DNA of 18,982 nt from CAZQKE01 sp964593865 (GTDB lineage: Bacteria; Chloroflexota; Anaerolineae; JAAYZQ01): contig CAZQKE010000145.1 in the NCBI GenBank assembly GCA_964593865.1, positions 1-18,982 of the forward strand, given 5' to 3'. The position numbers and the translations under genes were made by a program. Below, piece by piece: positions 1-7,753 of the stretch (the first letter of the stretch is position 1; each line of letters begins with the position of its first letter). Under the pieces are notes generated by a model. That model was not told where the DNA came from and made no database searches. It saw nothing but the letters and a program-made list of their open reading frames with translations.

Positions 1-1004
1 TAAGAAGCCCCCATGTTGCCGCTAAAGTCTTGCTGGTTCACGATGGCCACCAACTCCTGGTTAGTCGAGTTGGCCGTTACCTGGGCGGAGCCTACAAATG
101 TTTCACCGTTGACGCAGTTGTTATCCGCATCGCTATCCCCGCTGTCCCAGGCGGTCAGGGCAAAGGTTTCCGAAGCACCCGCCGCGATGGTCTTGGTCTG
201 GGTGCAGGCCGTGCCTGCGGTGCTGGGCGTGTAGGTGATCGTCACATCGGTATCGGTGGTCCCGGTGTTCTGAACCTGGATACCGGTGGTGTAACCAAAG
301 TTGTTGGCCTGAACCAAAGGCATCACCGGGTTCGTATGGGCGGTGGTAAAGCCGTTGTAGCCGAACAGCATGGGCATTCCGCTGGGGCCTACCTCCATGA
401 CCGTTACCACAATCGGCTGGTCGCTGGTGATGGTCGCCGCAAAGACGGACTGGTTGTGGCTCTCGGTGGCCTGATCAAAGGTCATAGACAGGTTCGGCTG
501 AATGGTGTTGTTCAGGCTGCTGGTGCCATCGCTGTAGGTGATGTCCACGTCGGCGGCAGCGCTCCCCACATTCTGGACGTTGAACCAGGTGTTGAACCCA
601 TAGTTGTCCTTAAAGAGGAGCGGCAGGTTCACCGTGGTCGCCCCCTGGCTAAAGCCCGCGTAGCTTGCGCTGTAGCCGCCCCAGTTGGCCCCCGTCACGT
701 TGGTAATGGCAGCAATGGGCTGGTCGGATTCAATGACGACCGAGCCGTTGAAGCCACTAGAGACCGCACTAAGGGGGCAGAAGGTCTTGGAACCGTTGGC
801 CGGGACGGTGTCGGTCGGGGAAGCTACAGGCGTTGTGTTGCCCTGTTGATAGTAATAGACGACGATGTTTGCATCGGTGCCGCTCAGGTTCTGAACCTGA
901 AAGCAGGAGTCATAGGTCAGGCTCTGAGCCGATGTCGGCCCTACCAGAGCAACGGTGAGCACCAACGCAAGGACAACTCCCAAAACACCAACTTGTTTCT
1001 TCAT
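1..1004 (-). CDS. secreted repeat protein, three ~100-aa repeats (3' end outside window)
   Basis: I do not recognise a named family. The visible 334 residues begin MKKQVGV, followed by a hydrophobic stretch (about 7-22) and a signal-peptidase-I-like site after TSA (residue 26), so export is likely. The mature part holds three related units, at roughly residues 31-127, 133-230 and 235-334. Each opens with an aromatic-rich strand and 'VQN' (37-39, 143-145, 244-246), then an 'ITY'-like strand. Each has a Ser/Thr-rich turn with 'TF', and the unit ends in 'SDQPI' or an equivalent plus 'AITN/AIVN' (93-102, 194-201, 313-323). This looks like tandem beta-sandwich modules. Ser, Thr, Asn and Gly are abundant. 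A strong ribosome site (AAGGAGG, 1011-1017) lies just upstream of the ATG and fixes the start. The gene has its own promoter. The last two visible bases read 'TA', so the stop could be at the very next base or the protein could continue. A cell-surface or adhesion role is only inferred. Confidence 0.8.
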   Translation of the reverse strand, partial: MKKQVGVLGVVLALVLTVALVGPTSAQSLTYDSCFQVQNLSGTDANIVVYYYQQGNTTPVASPTDTVPANGSKTFCPLSAVSSGFNGSVVIESDQPIAAITNVTGANWGGYSASYAGFSQGATTVNLPLLFKDNYGFNTWFNVQNVGSAAADVDITYSDGTSSLNNTIQPNLSMTFDQATESHNQSVFAATITSDQPIVVTVMEVGPSGMPMLFGYNGFTTAHTNPVMPLVQANNFGYTTGIQVQNTGTTDTDVTITYTPSTAGTACTQTKTIAAGASETFALTAWDSGDSDADNNCVNGETFVGSAQVTANSTNQELVAIVNQQDFSGNMGAS

Positions 1005-1010
1005 ACTTTT

Positions 1011-1017
1011 CCTCCTT
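1011..1017 (-). promoter_or_regulatory. strong Shine-Dalgarno site
   Basis: AAGGAGG on the minus strand ends 6 bases before the ATG at 1004-1002. It is the strongest ribosome binding site in the minus-strand part of the window, which suggests the secreted protein is highly expressed. Confidence 0.8.
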
Positions 1018-1086
1018 CCAAATTTTCTGTGGTTCGCCGGAAGTGCAGGGGCCCACCTACCCCCCACTTACCCAGGCTTTTGCCCC

Positions 1087-1115
1087 AGTATACCGCGCCG
1101 ATGGGGGAAAGTCAA
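1087..1115 (-). promoter_or_regulatory. sigma70-type promoter of the secreted repeat protein gene
   Basis: On the minus strand a -35 box TTGACT (1115-1110) is followed by exactly 17 bp and a -10 box TATACT (1092-1087). Both boxes match the consensus at 5 of 6 positions. It lies about 80 bp upstream of the ATG at 1004 and gives the gene a leader of about 75 nt. The repeat protein can therefore be transcribed independently of the glycan operon that ends just upstream. Confidence 0.7.
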
Positions 1116-1173
1116 TAATGCTTTGGAGGTAATTGCGACGAATCGCGGGGATGATCGGGTAAATGCGCCGTGC

Positions 1174-1207
1174 GTACCCCATACTACTTTGGTAGTATCA
1201 GGGGTAC
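1174..1207 (-). terminator. strong hairpin straddling the last stop codon of the glycan operon
   Basis: The arms GTACCCC (1174-1180) plus ATACTAC (1181-1187) pair with GTAGTAT (1192-1198) and GGGGTAC (1201-1207). The loop has 4 nt and there is a 2-nt bulge (1199-1200), giving 14 base pairs. The TAG stop of the flippase-like gene (1186-1184) lies inside the stem. No T-run follows on either strand, so a classical rho-independent terminator is not supported. It may be a 3'-end stabilising or rho-assisted structure, or an operator for the neighbouring promoter at 1087-1115. Confidence 0.5.
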
Positions 1208-2155
1208 TCGGCGTTTGCCCCAGGAAACGACAAGTACCCAGATGAGTTCGTAGGCGGTGAGTGCCAGGCGGGACAGAATGGCGATGACAAGGGCAACTCC
1301 TTCGGGCAAAAAGATGGAGAGCAGCAAGCTCAAAGTCAGCTCGCGGATGCCCAGACCGACGGGGAGCAGAACCGACACGACCGAGACAACCCCCGATAGG
1401 CTCCACGCACCGACCACCCACGGCAGCAGGCTCGGCGGAATGGGGTAGATGACCTGGATCAAAGCAAAGAGGACGATGCCGCCCGCCAACCAGACTCCCC
1501 CGTACATGCTCAGCCAGAGCAAAATCTGACCATAATGCAACCGCTCGGCTGCGAGCTGTACCTGTTCCGCGCCTAACCGGCGCAGCAATTCGCCGATGAA
1601 CCGGGGGTGCACGACGACCAGGCTCACCGCAAGGATGGCTGCGATCCACACCGGGTCCACAAATCTCGTCGCCGTGCCGGGCCAGAGGATCAAGCCCACG
1701 ATGAACCCGGAAAGGAGCATCAATGCCAGCTCCAGGGCGCTGCCCACAGAGATCGTCCACTTGGCAATGGCACCGTTATCGGGATACAGGATCAACCGCC
1801 CGGCTACGTACCATAGGATGCCGGGGATCCGCTTCGCCAGGTTGGTCACGCAATAGACGTAGATGTGCGTCGTCCACGGCACGATCAGGCCCAGCGCGGC
1901 CATGACCTGCCCCCAGGTCAAGATGGCCAACCCCAGGGCCAGGCTGTAGGCCGCAAAGGAGAGGAGAAGCGGCCCCAGGCTGAATCGCCATTCCACACGG
2001 CGCAGGGTATCCAGGTTGTTGTAAAGGAAAAGCCCCAGCGCTACAAAGGTTGCAATCGTCAGGACGGCGGCGATGCCCTTTTGCACGCGGGGATGGGTGA
2101 GATACCTCCATCCCTGTTGTATCCGGCGGCCTATTGGCCTATCCCCTCGTTTCAT
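1184..2155 (-). CDS. flippase-like polytopic membrane protein (LPG_synthase_TM / UPF0104 type)
   Basis: The protein has 323 residues with about eight hydrophobic segments. Two signatures of the lysylphosphatidylglycerol-synthase transmembrane/flippase-like family are visible. One is 'KRIPG....AGR' at residues 108-120. The other is 'LPVGLGIRE' at 264-272, followed by a long hydrophobic helix. The catalytic soluble domain of true MprF is absent; only the membrane part exists. Such proteins sit next to glycosyltransferases in many glycan clusters. They are thought to move lipids or lipid-linked sugars, or to support transfer at the membrane; the substrate here is unknown. The ATG at 2155 was chosen because it overlaps the upstream stop by 4 bp (ATGA). 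A further 47 upstream codons in frame lie inside the previous gene and look unlike a membrane protein start. This is the last gene of the operon. Confidence 0.8.
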   Translation of the reverse strand: MKRGDRPIGRRIQQGWRYLTHPRVQKGIAAVLTIATFVALGLFLYNNLDTLRRVEWRFSLGPLLLSFAAYSLALGLAILTWGQVMAALGLIVPWTTHIYVYCVTNLAKRIPGILWYVAGRLILYPDNGAIAKWTISVGSALELALMLLSGFIVGLILWPGTATRFVDPVWIAAILAVSLVVVHPRFIGELLRRLGAEQVQLAAERLHYGQILLWLSMYGGVWLAGGIVLFALIQVIYPIPPSLLPWVVGAWSLSGVVSVVSVLLPVGLGIRELTLSLLLSIFLPEGVALVIAILSRLALTAYELIWVLVVSWGKRRVPLILPK

Positions 2156-4110
2156 TGCGGCAGCCCACCGTCGCACTCGGTCAGGCGGTAGAGGATGATG
2201 TCGCCCCAGGAAGCGATCTCTTCTCCACATTGGGATTCGAGGGCCAGCATCAGGGCACGGTCGTGTTCCCAATACCGCAAGCCGCTGTAGAGCCAATGGG
2301 GGTTGTCCAGAATGTGGGTGATGCCCAGTTTCCTCAGATCCGCGGCCAGCCTGTCCGGCCCGTCATACTCTTCAAAGCGGATGACCCGCTGGGAGATGGG
2401 ATGCCCCCAGAAGTAGCTGCGTTCCAAATAGTACCCACGGCTCTCGTAAGGCAGCAGCAGGATTGTCGCCTGGGGAGGCAGGTTCGCGTTGATGTACTGG
2501 AAGGCAGGGTACACATCAATCTGCTCCTGCAAAAAGTCTTCCCGCGTGCGCTGCCCGCTCAGATAGGGCCAGCGGCTGAGGGCAAGGTTCCGTTGGGCTG
2601 CGTCAACCCAGGGAAAATCCCGGATCAGAAAGAGCAGGAGAAGCCCCGCCGGGATCCAACGCAACCACGGGCGGGGGAGCAGGTCCCAGAGGTGGTAGAA
2701 GGTAAAGGCCCCGATCAGGGTCAATGCGGGCAAAATGGGGATCAAAAAGCGGACCTGGGGGCTGACAACCAGGAACCAGATGGCGTAATAGAGGCCGCAG
2801 AACAGCAAGAGTTCATACATCAGGCGCGGGATGCGGCGGAGGGCCGGGAGCCACAGCACGGCCAGAGCCACCAGGGTCAACAGCACCCGGCCTAACCCGC
2901 CGGGGTATCCGCCCAGGCGTTCCGGCTCAAAGAAGAGGTAGTAAAACGAATTGACCAAGCCTCCCAGGGTGGGGGATAGGTCAACCGTCCAGATCTCCAA
3001 CAAGGATTGCATGTGGTATTCGTGTCCCAGGGCGTCCCAATTCCGCCCTCCAAAGATCTGAAAGAGAAAAGGCCAGATCGGGTTGCCGGTAAAGGCGTAG
3101 CTCCGGGCGTACCAGGGACCGACCATCAGCAGGCCCAATGCGCCAAAGAGACCTGCTCTCGTGAGGAAGGAACGCCAGGTCAGGCGCGGCCCCCTGAGCG
3201 CATCAAGGGCGATGAGAACGCCCAGCAGCAGGGGATAGGCCCCACCCATCAACTTGCTCCCCGCCGCCAGGCCGGCAAAGAGACCGGCAAGCCCTACCCA
3301 GGGCAGCGAACGTTCCCGGCGATAGTGGGCGTAGGCAAAGAGGGCGGCCGTGCCGTAAAAGGCCAACGAGACATCAATGAGGCCGGTTCCGCTCAGCCGC
3401 TTGATCAGCGGCACGGTCAAATAAAGCACCGCTGCCAACAATCCGACGCGTCGGTCAAAAAACCTTTTCCCCAAAAGGTACAGCCCCGTAGCCGTCCCCA
3501 GCGACATGAACCACGTGATGAAATGGGCCGCCACATCCGAACCCAGAAGCAAGCCCAGGGAGAACAGCATCTCGGTATTCATGGGCCAGTTGGAATGGAC
3601 GATAAAGGGTACGTAGATGATGCCATGAGCGTCTACATAGAGTTTGGCAAGGGCCATGTGGTAGGCGATCTCGTCCCACTCGTGGGGGGGCATCAGGGTA
3701 TGGGCCAGCAGGGAGTAGAGGAGGCTGCCCGCTCCCAGGATGAGCAAGCAGATGGCAAAGACCCGTCGCAGCCAACCGCGCTCTTTGGCGGGCGCGTCCG
3801 CAGCATCGGCGACCGGTCCTTCCGGCCCTTTGCGGAGCAGTATCAGCCCGACGATCCACCCCAGGGAGATGAGCGCAACCGCCGTGGCCGTGTAGAACAG
3901 CCGGGCAAGTCCCAAAAACAGCGTGAGCCAGGATAGGATGCCCACCCCCAGCACCAGGGCAAAATATCGCCTTTCCCAACGTGAGGCGATGAACTTCCGA
4001 TCCGGCCGGAGACGTTCCAGCAGCCAAAGGCCCAGCTGCCCCCAGCCGCCCGCTCCGATGAGGAGCAGGATTACAAGGGCAAATGCGACGAGTCCTTCCC
4101 GGATAATCAC
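2152..4110 (-). CDS. GT-C membrane glycosyltransferase, PMT/ArnT-like (GT39/GT83 type)
   Basis: The protein has 652 residues with about 11-13 hydrophobic segments and a soluble C-terminal region from about residue 530. The first large external loop carries 'HEWDEIAYH' (143-151), with the acidic W-D-E expected for the catalytic or metal-binding site of GT-C enzymes that use polyprenyl-phosphate sugars. 'GTGLIDVSLAFYG' (241-253) is the second family hallmark (acidic residue at the helix start). Proteins of this class transfer a sugar from a lipid-phosphate carrier to protein, lipid A or glycan on the outer membrane face. Acceptor and sugar cannot be read from the sequence. The start is GTG at 4110, overlapping the upstream methyltransferase stop by 4 bp (GTGA), with AAGGTG 7 bases ahead. 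A likely sugar-phosphate donor source is the family 2 enzyme at the head of the operon. Confidence 0.85.
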   Translation of the reverse strand: MIIREGLVAFALVILLLIGAGGWGQLGLWLLERLRPDRKFIASRWERRYFALVLGVGILSWLTLFLGLARLFYTATAVALISLGWIVGLILLRKGPEGPVADAADAPAKERGWLRRVFAICLLILGAGSLLYSLLAHTLMPPHEWDEIAYHMALAKLYVDAHGIIYVPFIVHSNWPMNTEMLFSLGLLLGSDVAAHFITWFMSLGTATGLYLLGKRFFDRRVGLLAAVLYLTVPLIKRLSGTGLIDVSLAFYGTAALFAYAHYRRERSLPWVGLAGLFAGLAAGSKLMGGAYPLLLGVLIALDALRGPRLTWRSFLTRAGLFGALGLLMVGPWYARSYAFTGNPIWPFLFQIFGGRNWDALGHEYHMQSLLEIWTVDLSPTLGGLVNSFYYLFFEPERLGGYPGGLGRVLLTLVALAVLWLPALRRIPRLMYELLLFCGLYYAIWFLVVSPQVRFLIPILPALTLIGAFTFYHLWDLLPRPWLRWIPAGLLLLFLIRDFPWVDAAQRNLALSRWPYLSGQRTREDFLQEQIDVYPAFQYINANLPPQATILLLPYESRGYYLERSYFWGHPISQRVIRFEEYDGPDRLAADLRKLGITHILDNPHWLYSGLRYWEHDRALMLALESQCGEEIASWGDIILYRLTECDGGLPQ

Positions 4111-4829
4111 GGCTTTGCACCTTCTTTGCGGCAGATGTAGACAAAGGAGTTGGCCAGATTCAAGGGAATGAGGGGAGTAAGCAGCAGCCTGACCAGGGTC
4201 TTGGGGTATCGCAAGTATTTTCGGCGGAGGTCCCGCCACGATCTCGGCAGTTCACATTCGTACTTGTAAGTGCGGACTGTGCGGAGGCCGCCCTCTTCCA
4301 AGAGGTCCTGCCACTCATAGCGAGCCGCATATCGCTGGATCGGCTGCCCGTCGTCGGCGGTACGTCCGTTGTGCCAGGCAAACAGCACGTTCCCCAGCAG
4401 GCTAAAGGTGTTGGGGAGCAAGATGCAGGCCACGCCGTCGGGCGTCAGGACGCGGGCCATTTCCCGGACGCCCTCTGCCGGGTCCACGTAATGCTCCAGG
4501 CTGCCGATGTTGGTGAGGTAGTGGAAGCTCCCGTCGGGGTAGGGCAGCCGTTGCCCATCGGCGACGATCAGATGCGCGGGCGATTGACCTTTCTTGACGG
4601 CCTGGGCCGAAAGGTCCAGGCCGTGCGCCTCCAGCCCTTGCCGGGCGGCGAACCAGACGAGCCGCCCCTGCCCGCAGGCGATGTCCAGGAACCGCTTGTG
4701 GGGCTGCGGTCGGAGCAGGCTCAGGATCCAACGGTAGAAGGAATCGGTGTGCAGGATTCCTTCATCCCGGTAGATCTCCTCGTAAGCGTGGCGGAGGTCC
4801 TGATCTTGCACGTGCCGGATCTCAAGCAT
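4107..4829 (-). CDS. class I SAM-dependent methyltransferase (third of three in tandem)
   Basis: The protein has 240 residues. Motif I 'LDIACGQGRLV' (48-58) and the following acidic ribose-binding strand 'GLDLS' (70-74) define a Rossmann-type SAM fold. 'SLEHYVDP' follows motif II, as in the Methyltransf_11/25 group. The C-terminus (about 195-235) is basic and hydrophobic ('LLLTPLIPLNLANSF'), which could tie the enzyme to the membrane. The ATG at 4829 was chosen over a TTG eight codons upstream. It has AAAGGA 8 bases ahead and overlaps the upstream gene by only 8 bp. The position among sugar-transfer genes suggests O-methylation of a sugar or lipid-linked glycan; a small-molecule or quinone-like substrate cannot be excluded. 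Confidence 0.85.
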   Translation of the reverse strand: MLEIRHVQDQDLRHAYEEIYRDEGILHTDSFYRWILSLLRPQPHKRFLDIACGQGRLVWFAARQGLEAHGLDLSAQAVKKGQSPAHLIVADGQRLPYPDGSFHYLTNIGSLEHYVDPAEGVREMARVLTPDGVACILLPNTFSLLGNVLFAWHNGRTADDGQPIQRYAARYEWQDLLEEGGLRTVRTYKYECELPRSWRDLRRKYLRYPKTLVRLLLTPLIPLNLANSFVYICRKEGAKP

Positions 4830-5757
4830 GGTTTTCGTCCTTTCTCCGCGCAAAAGCCGTCAGGATGGAGCCTTGTCCCATCCGCTCAATGATGACGAAA
4901 TAGGGCCACAGCAGCACCTTGCTCGGCGGCGATTGGAACAGGTATAGCAGGCCACGGCGCAGCGTGTCCGGCATTGTACGCCGATTTTCCAACCACAGGC
5001 GCAGGCTGAGCGCAAGGAGCCAGTGTCTCCCCCGCATACAGGTAAACTCTTGGACCTCCCAGCCGGTCTGGGCCAGCAGGCGGCGCAGGACAGGTCGGGG
5101 AAACCACCACAGGTGGCGCGGAATGTCCCACCCGGCCCAGTCCGGGCCAAAGAGACGCGCTTCCAGGCTGTCGGGGTTGGGAAGGCTCAGAACCAGCAGG
5201 CCGGAAGGCCGAGCGATGCGGGCGGCCTCCATCAGCGTCCGGCGCGGGTCGGGCAGGTGCTCCAGGACATCCCAAAAGGTGATCAGGTCAAAACTCCCGT
5301 CCTCAAACCCGGCTTCTGCCAGCGAACCGGCAAAGACGGGAATGCCCTTTGTCCGTCGGGTGTAGGCGGCGATCCGGTCGTTGATCTCCACGCCTTGCAC
5401 CCGCCACCCTCTGGTGCGCAGGGCGGCCAAAAAGTCACCGGTGGCGCAGCCTACATCCAGGGCACGGCCCTTCTGCGGCATCCGGGCGGTGACGGCCCGC
5501 ACCTGTTTCGAGATCGCAAGCCGGAGGTTCCATTGCTGCCAGGCAGAAAGGTAACGCCCGGAAGCGTAAGGGACGTACTCGTCTGGATAGTACGCTCCCA
5601 TCTCCTCGGCGGTGGGGCGCGGGTCCAGGTACAGCACACCGCAGGCCCGGCACTGCCGGACCGCGAAACTCCCCGGACCGCCGTACAGTCGGTCGGTGCC
5701 CGTGAACAGGAAATGGGAACCGGCGGTGTGGCACAGCGGGCAGGTGTTCCCCTCCAC
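4822..5757 (-). CDS. SAM-dependent methyltransferase with N-terminal four-cysteine zinc ribbon
   Basis: The protein has 311 residues. An N-terminal ribbon with Cys6-x2-Cys9 and Cys36-x2-Cys39 is followed by a spacer containing 'YY.DEYVPY'. A class I methyltransferase core comes next: motif I 'LDVGCATGDF' at 100-109, 'GVEIN' shortly after, and 'DVLEHLPDP' in the motif II region. This architecture is common among Methyltransf_23 enzymes of cell-surface polysaccharide clusters. In the related sugar C-methyltransferases the ribbon belongs to the substrate-binding part. The start GTG at 5757 leaves five residues before the first cysteine and a 4-nt gap to the previous stop (TAA 5764-5762). An in-frame ATG at 5832 would overlap the upstream gene by 71 bp and is less likely. 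The ribosome site before the GTG is weak, so translation may depend on coupling. Confidence 0.85.
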   Translation of the reverse strand: MEGNTCPLCHTAGSHFLFTGTDRLYGGPGSFAVRQCRACGVLYLDPRPTAEEMGAYYPDEYVPYASGRYLSAWQQWNLRLAISKQVRAVTARMPQKGRALDVGCATGDFLAALRTRGWRVQGVEINDRIAAYTRRTKGIPVFAGSLAEAGFEDGSFDLITFWDVLEHLPDPRRTLMEAARIARPSGLLVLSLPNPDSLEARLFGPDWAGWDIPRHLWWFPRPVLRRLLAQTGWEVQEFTCMRGRHWLLALSLRLWLENRRTMPDTLRRGLLYLFQSPPSKVLLWPYFVIIERMGQGSILTAFARRKDENHA

Positions 5758-5761
5758 GGCT

Positions 5762-6571
5762 TTACCCTGCGAACGGCTGCGCAGCGGCCAGAAAGGCGTT
5801 GCCCCGTTCCGGCTGCCGTCTGGTGTCCACATACCCTATCGGCACGGCCACGGGATAGGTCAGCAGGGCAAGTACGTTGCGCAGCCGCCACTTTCGCCAC
5901 AGCAGCATGTTCAGTTCAAAGGAGACCTCTCCCCAGCGGCCAAAGGTCTGCCGAAAGGCGGTGATGCGAAACCCGGCGCGTCCGATCACCTCTCGGAATT
6001 CCTCCTCCGTGTATTCATCCCCCACATGCCCGTCCACCGTGTGCTCCCGAAAAGCCGGAAGCCATCGCCACTGTTGGTGCCGCCGCCGGGGGACGTGCAG
6101 CACCAGAAAGCCTTCCGGCTTGAGGGCGTGACGGATTTTGACCAGCAATCCCAGGTCGTCGGCGATGTGTTCCAAAGCATCAATGCAGATAATCAGGTCG
6201 TACCGGTTCCGGGCCATGATCTCCTCGGCTGCGCCGACTTGAAATGAAAGGTTCTCCCATCCCCCTCGGCGGGCCGCCCGCTCGGAGATGGTCGCCATTT
6301 CCTCATCCAGGTCAATGCCGTGCAGCCGCCAGCCGGGATGATGACGGGCCAGCCAAAACAAGGCCAGGCCCCGCCCCGATCCCAGCTCCAGGACCTGGGC
6401 GTCTTGGGGCAGGGGCAATGTCTGGATCAGGTTTAGGACGTGGGTGTTTCGAATGCGGGCGTGGGTGTCCGGGGAACCGAGCAGGAAAAAGAAGGCAGCC
6501 TTTGCGGCGGAAAATTCTCCCCGCCATTGGGGCCTGCCCAAACCCACGTAATCCCAAAAACCGATGGTCAT
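5762..6571 (-). CDS. class I SAM-dependent methyltransferase (first of three in tandem)
   Basis: The protein has 269 residues. The SAM-binding motif I 'LELGSGRGLA' (61-70) is followed by 'GIDLD' (85-89) and 'DALEHIADD' (131-139). A substrate-side loop rich in Arg, His and Trp follows ('RRRHQQWRW', about 165-175). The C-terminal third is basic and contains 'WRKWRLRN' and a short hydrophobic piece, possibly a membrane contact. The ATG at 6571 is preceded by AAAGGA at good spacing, and the upstream stop is at 6575-6573, so the genes are one base apart. It opens a run of three unrelated-looking methyltransferases (little identity beyond the SAM motifs), which fits successive methylation of different positions on a glycan. 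The substrate is not deducible. Confidence 0.85.
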   Translation of the reverse strand: MTIGFWDYVGLGRPQWRGEFSAAKAAFFFLLGSPDTHARIRNTHVLNLIQTLPLPQDAQVLELGSGRGLALFWLARHHPGWRLHGIDLDEEMATISERAARRGGWENLSFQVGAAEEIMARNRYDLIICIDALEHIADDLGLLVKIRHALKPEGFLVLHVPRRRHQQWRWLPAFREHTVDGHVGDEYTEEEFREVIGRAGFRITAFRQTFGRWGEVSFELNMLLWRKWRLRNVLALLTYPVAVPIGYVDTRRQPERGNAFLAAAQPFAG

Positions 6572-6572
6572 T

Positions 6573-7751
6573 TCATGTCCTTTCTGCAAGTGCCAGGATG
6601 TTTTGGTAGAACCCCTCCAACTTGCTCCCCACGGCGGGCCAGGAAAGGCGGCCTTCGGCAAGGCGGCGCGCCCGACGGCCCATTGCGGCGCGGCGGGCAT
6701 CGTCGGCCAGCAGGTCCAGCACCGCCTGGGCCAGGGCATCGGCTCGGTCCGGGGCGACCAGGCCGATGCCTTCCTCCCGCACCAGGTCGCCCAGGTCTCC
6801 CACGTCGCTGGCGACGACGGCCCGCCCGGCGGCCATAAAGTCGTTCAGTTTGAGGGGGAAGCGGCCTCGGTTGGCCCCGCTATCCCGCAGCGGCAGCCAA
6901 CCCAGGTCACAGGCAACCAGGTAACGGGCCAGCGTCGCATAATCCACCGGTCCGGTGCGGATGACCGCTTCCGGCGTGCGGACCATCTCCTCGACGGCGA
7001 TGTTGCAATAGCCCACCAGCAGCAGGCGGGATTCGGGGCGGGCGGCGTGGATGCGGTCAAACGCCTCGGCCATCAGGCGGGCATCCCGTGCAAAGATGGC
7101 CCCCGTGTAGGCAATGAGCCGCGCTTCCGGGGGCAAGCCCAGCTGCCGCCGCGCTTCCTCCCGGTCGCCGGGGCGGATCTCCTCCACGTTGGAGCCGTTG
7201 GGCAGCAACAGGATGCGCTCCGGCGGGATGCCCAGCGATTCGGCCTTGCGTTGCAACAGGCTGTTGATCGCCGTGACCCCATCGGCCCGGCGGCGGGGGA
7301 CCTCCTCCAAAAAGGTCTCGACAGGCCGTAGCACGGCCCGTAGCAGCGGGTTGGGCCGTTCTTCCACCGAGCCGCCCCGTCCGAACCAATCGCACCAATC
7401 GGAAATGAGGGGGATCCCCCGGCTCCGGTGCAGGTACAAGGCCGGCAACAGGGCCACGGGCCGGTTCTCAAAGGCGTGGACCAGGTCAAAGGCTCGCCCC
7501 CGCAGGTAGCCGATGCGGACCAGCGCGTTCCACAAGTCCCAGCCGGAACGCAGGCTGCCGGGCAGCAGGTCCGGCGTTTCGATGACCGTCACCCCTCGCC
7601 GTTCGGTTCGCCTGTATCCCCGGCGGCGGTGCGGCGATGTCGCCAACAAGGTGACGGCGTGTCCTTTGCCCGCCAGCACCTGCCCCAGGGCCAATGCCCG
7701 CCAGAAGGTCCCTTTGCCGATGATGTTAAAGACCGGCATTGCGATCCGCAT
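6573..7751 (-). CDS. family 4 glycosyltransferase (GT-B fold)
   Basis: The protein has 392 residues with the two Rossmann halves of a GT-B enzyme. The N-terminal half starts 'MRIAMPVF' and has the small-residue loop 'GKGTFWR' near 12-18. The linker holds 'LPNGSN' (183-188), typical of GT4. The C-terminal donor-binding half contains 'AYTGAIF' (214-220) and 'RFPLKLNDFMAAGRAVV' (297-313), the segment that normally carries the nucleotide-sugar contacts. In most GT4 enzymes this region has an E-x7-E motif. Here the first acidic position is Asp304 rather than Glu. The ATG at 7751 has GGAAGG upstream and lies two bases after the previous stop (7756-7754). An in-frame start 39 bp further up would run into that gene. 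It acts in the cytoplasm and adds one sugar of the glycan; donor and linkage are unknown. Confidence 0.87.
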   Translation of the reverse strand: MRIAMPVFNIIGKGTFWRALALGQVLAGKGHAVTLLATSPHRRRGYRRTERRGVTVIETPDLLPGSLRSGWDLWNALVRIGYLRGRAFDLVHAFENRPVALLPALYLHRSRGIPLISDWCDWFGRGGSVEERPNPLLRAVLRPVETFLEEVPRRRADGVTAINSLLQRKAESLGIPPERILLLPNGSNVEEIRPGDREEARRQLGLPPEARLIAYTGAIFARDARLMAEAFDRIHAARPESRLLLVGYCNIAVEEMVRTPEAVIRTGPVDYATLARYLVACDLGWLPLRDSGANRGRFPLKLNDFMAAGRAVVASDVGDLGDLVREEGIGLVAPDRADALAQAVLDLLADDARRAAMGRRARRLAEGRLSWPAVGSKLEGFYQNILALAERT

Positions 7752-7753
7752 GG

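Noticed and set aside
30..1118. A 362-codon open frame on the plus strand over the secreted repeat protein
   Set aside because: No recognisable domain or ribosome site; it ends inside the opposite-strand promoter. The minus frame has a signal peptide, repeats and a strong ribosome site.
4822..5900. Frameshift or split in the zinc-ribbon methyltransferase because several overlapping minus frames cover it
   Set aside because: One continuous frame from 5757 to 4822 contains ribbon, SAM motifs and C-terminus; the other frames carry no motif.
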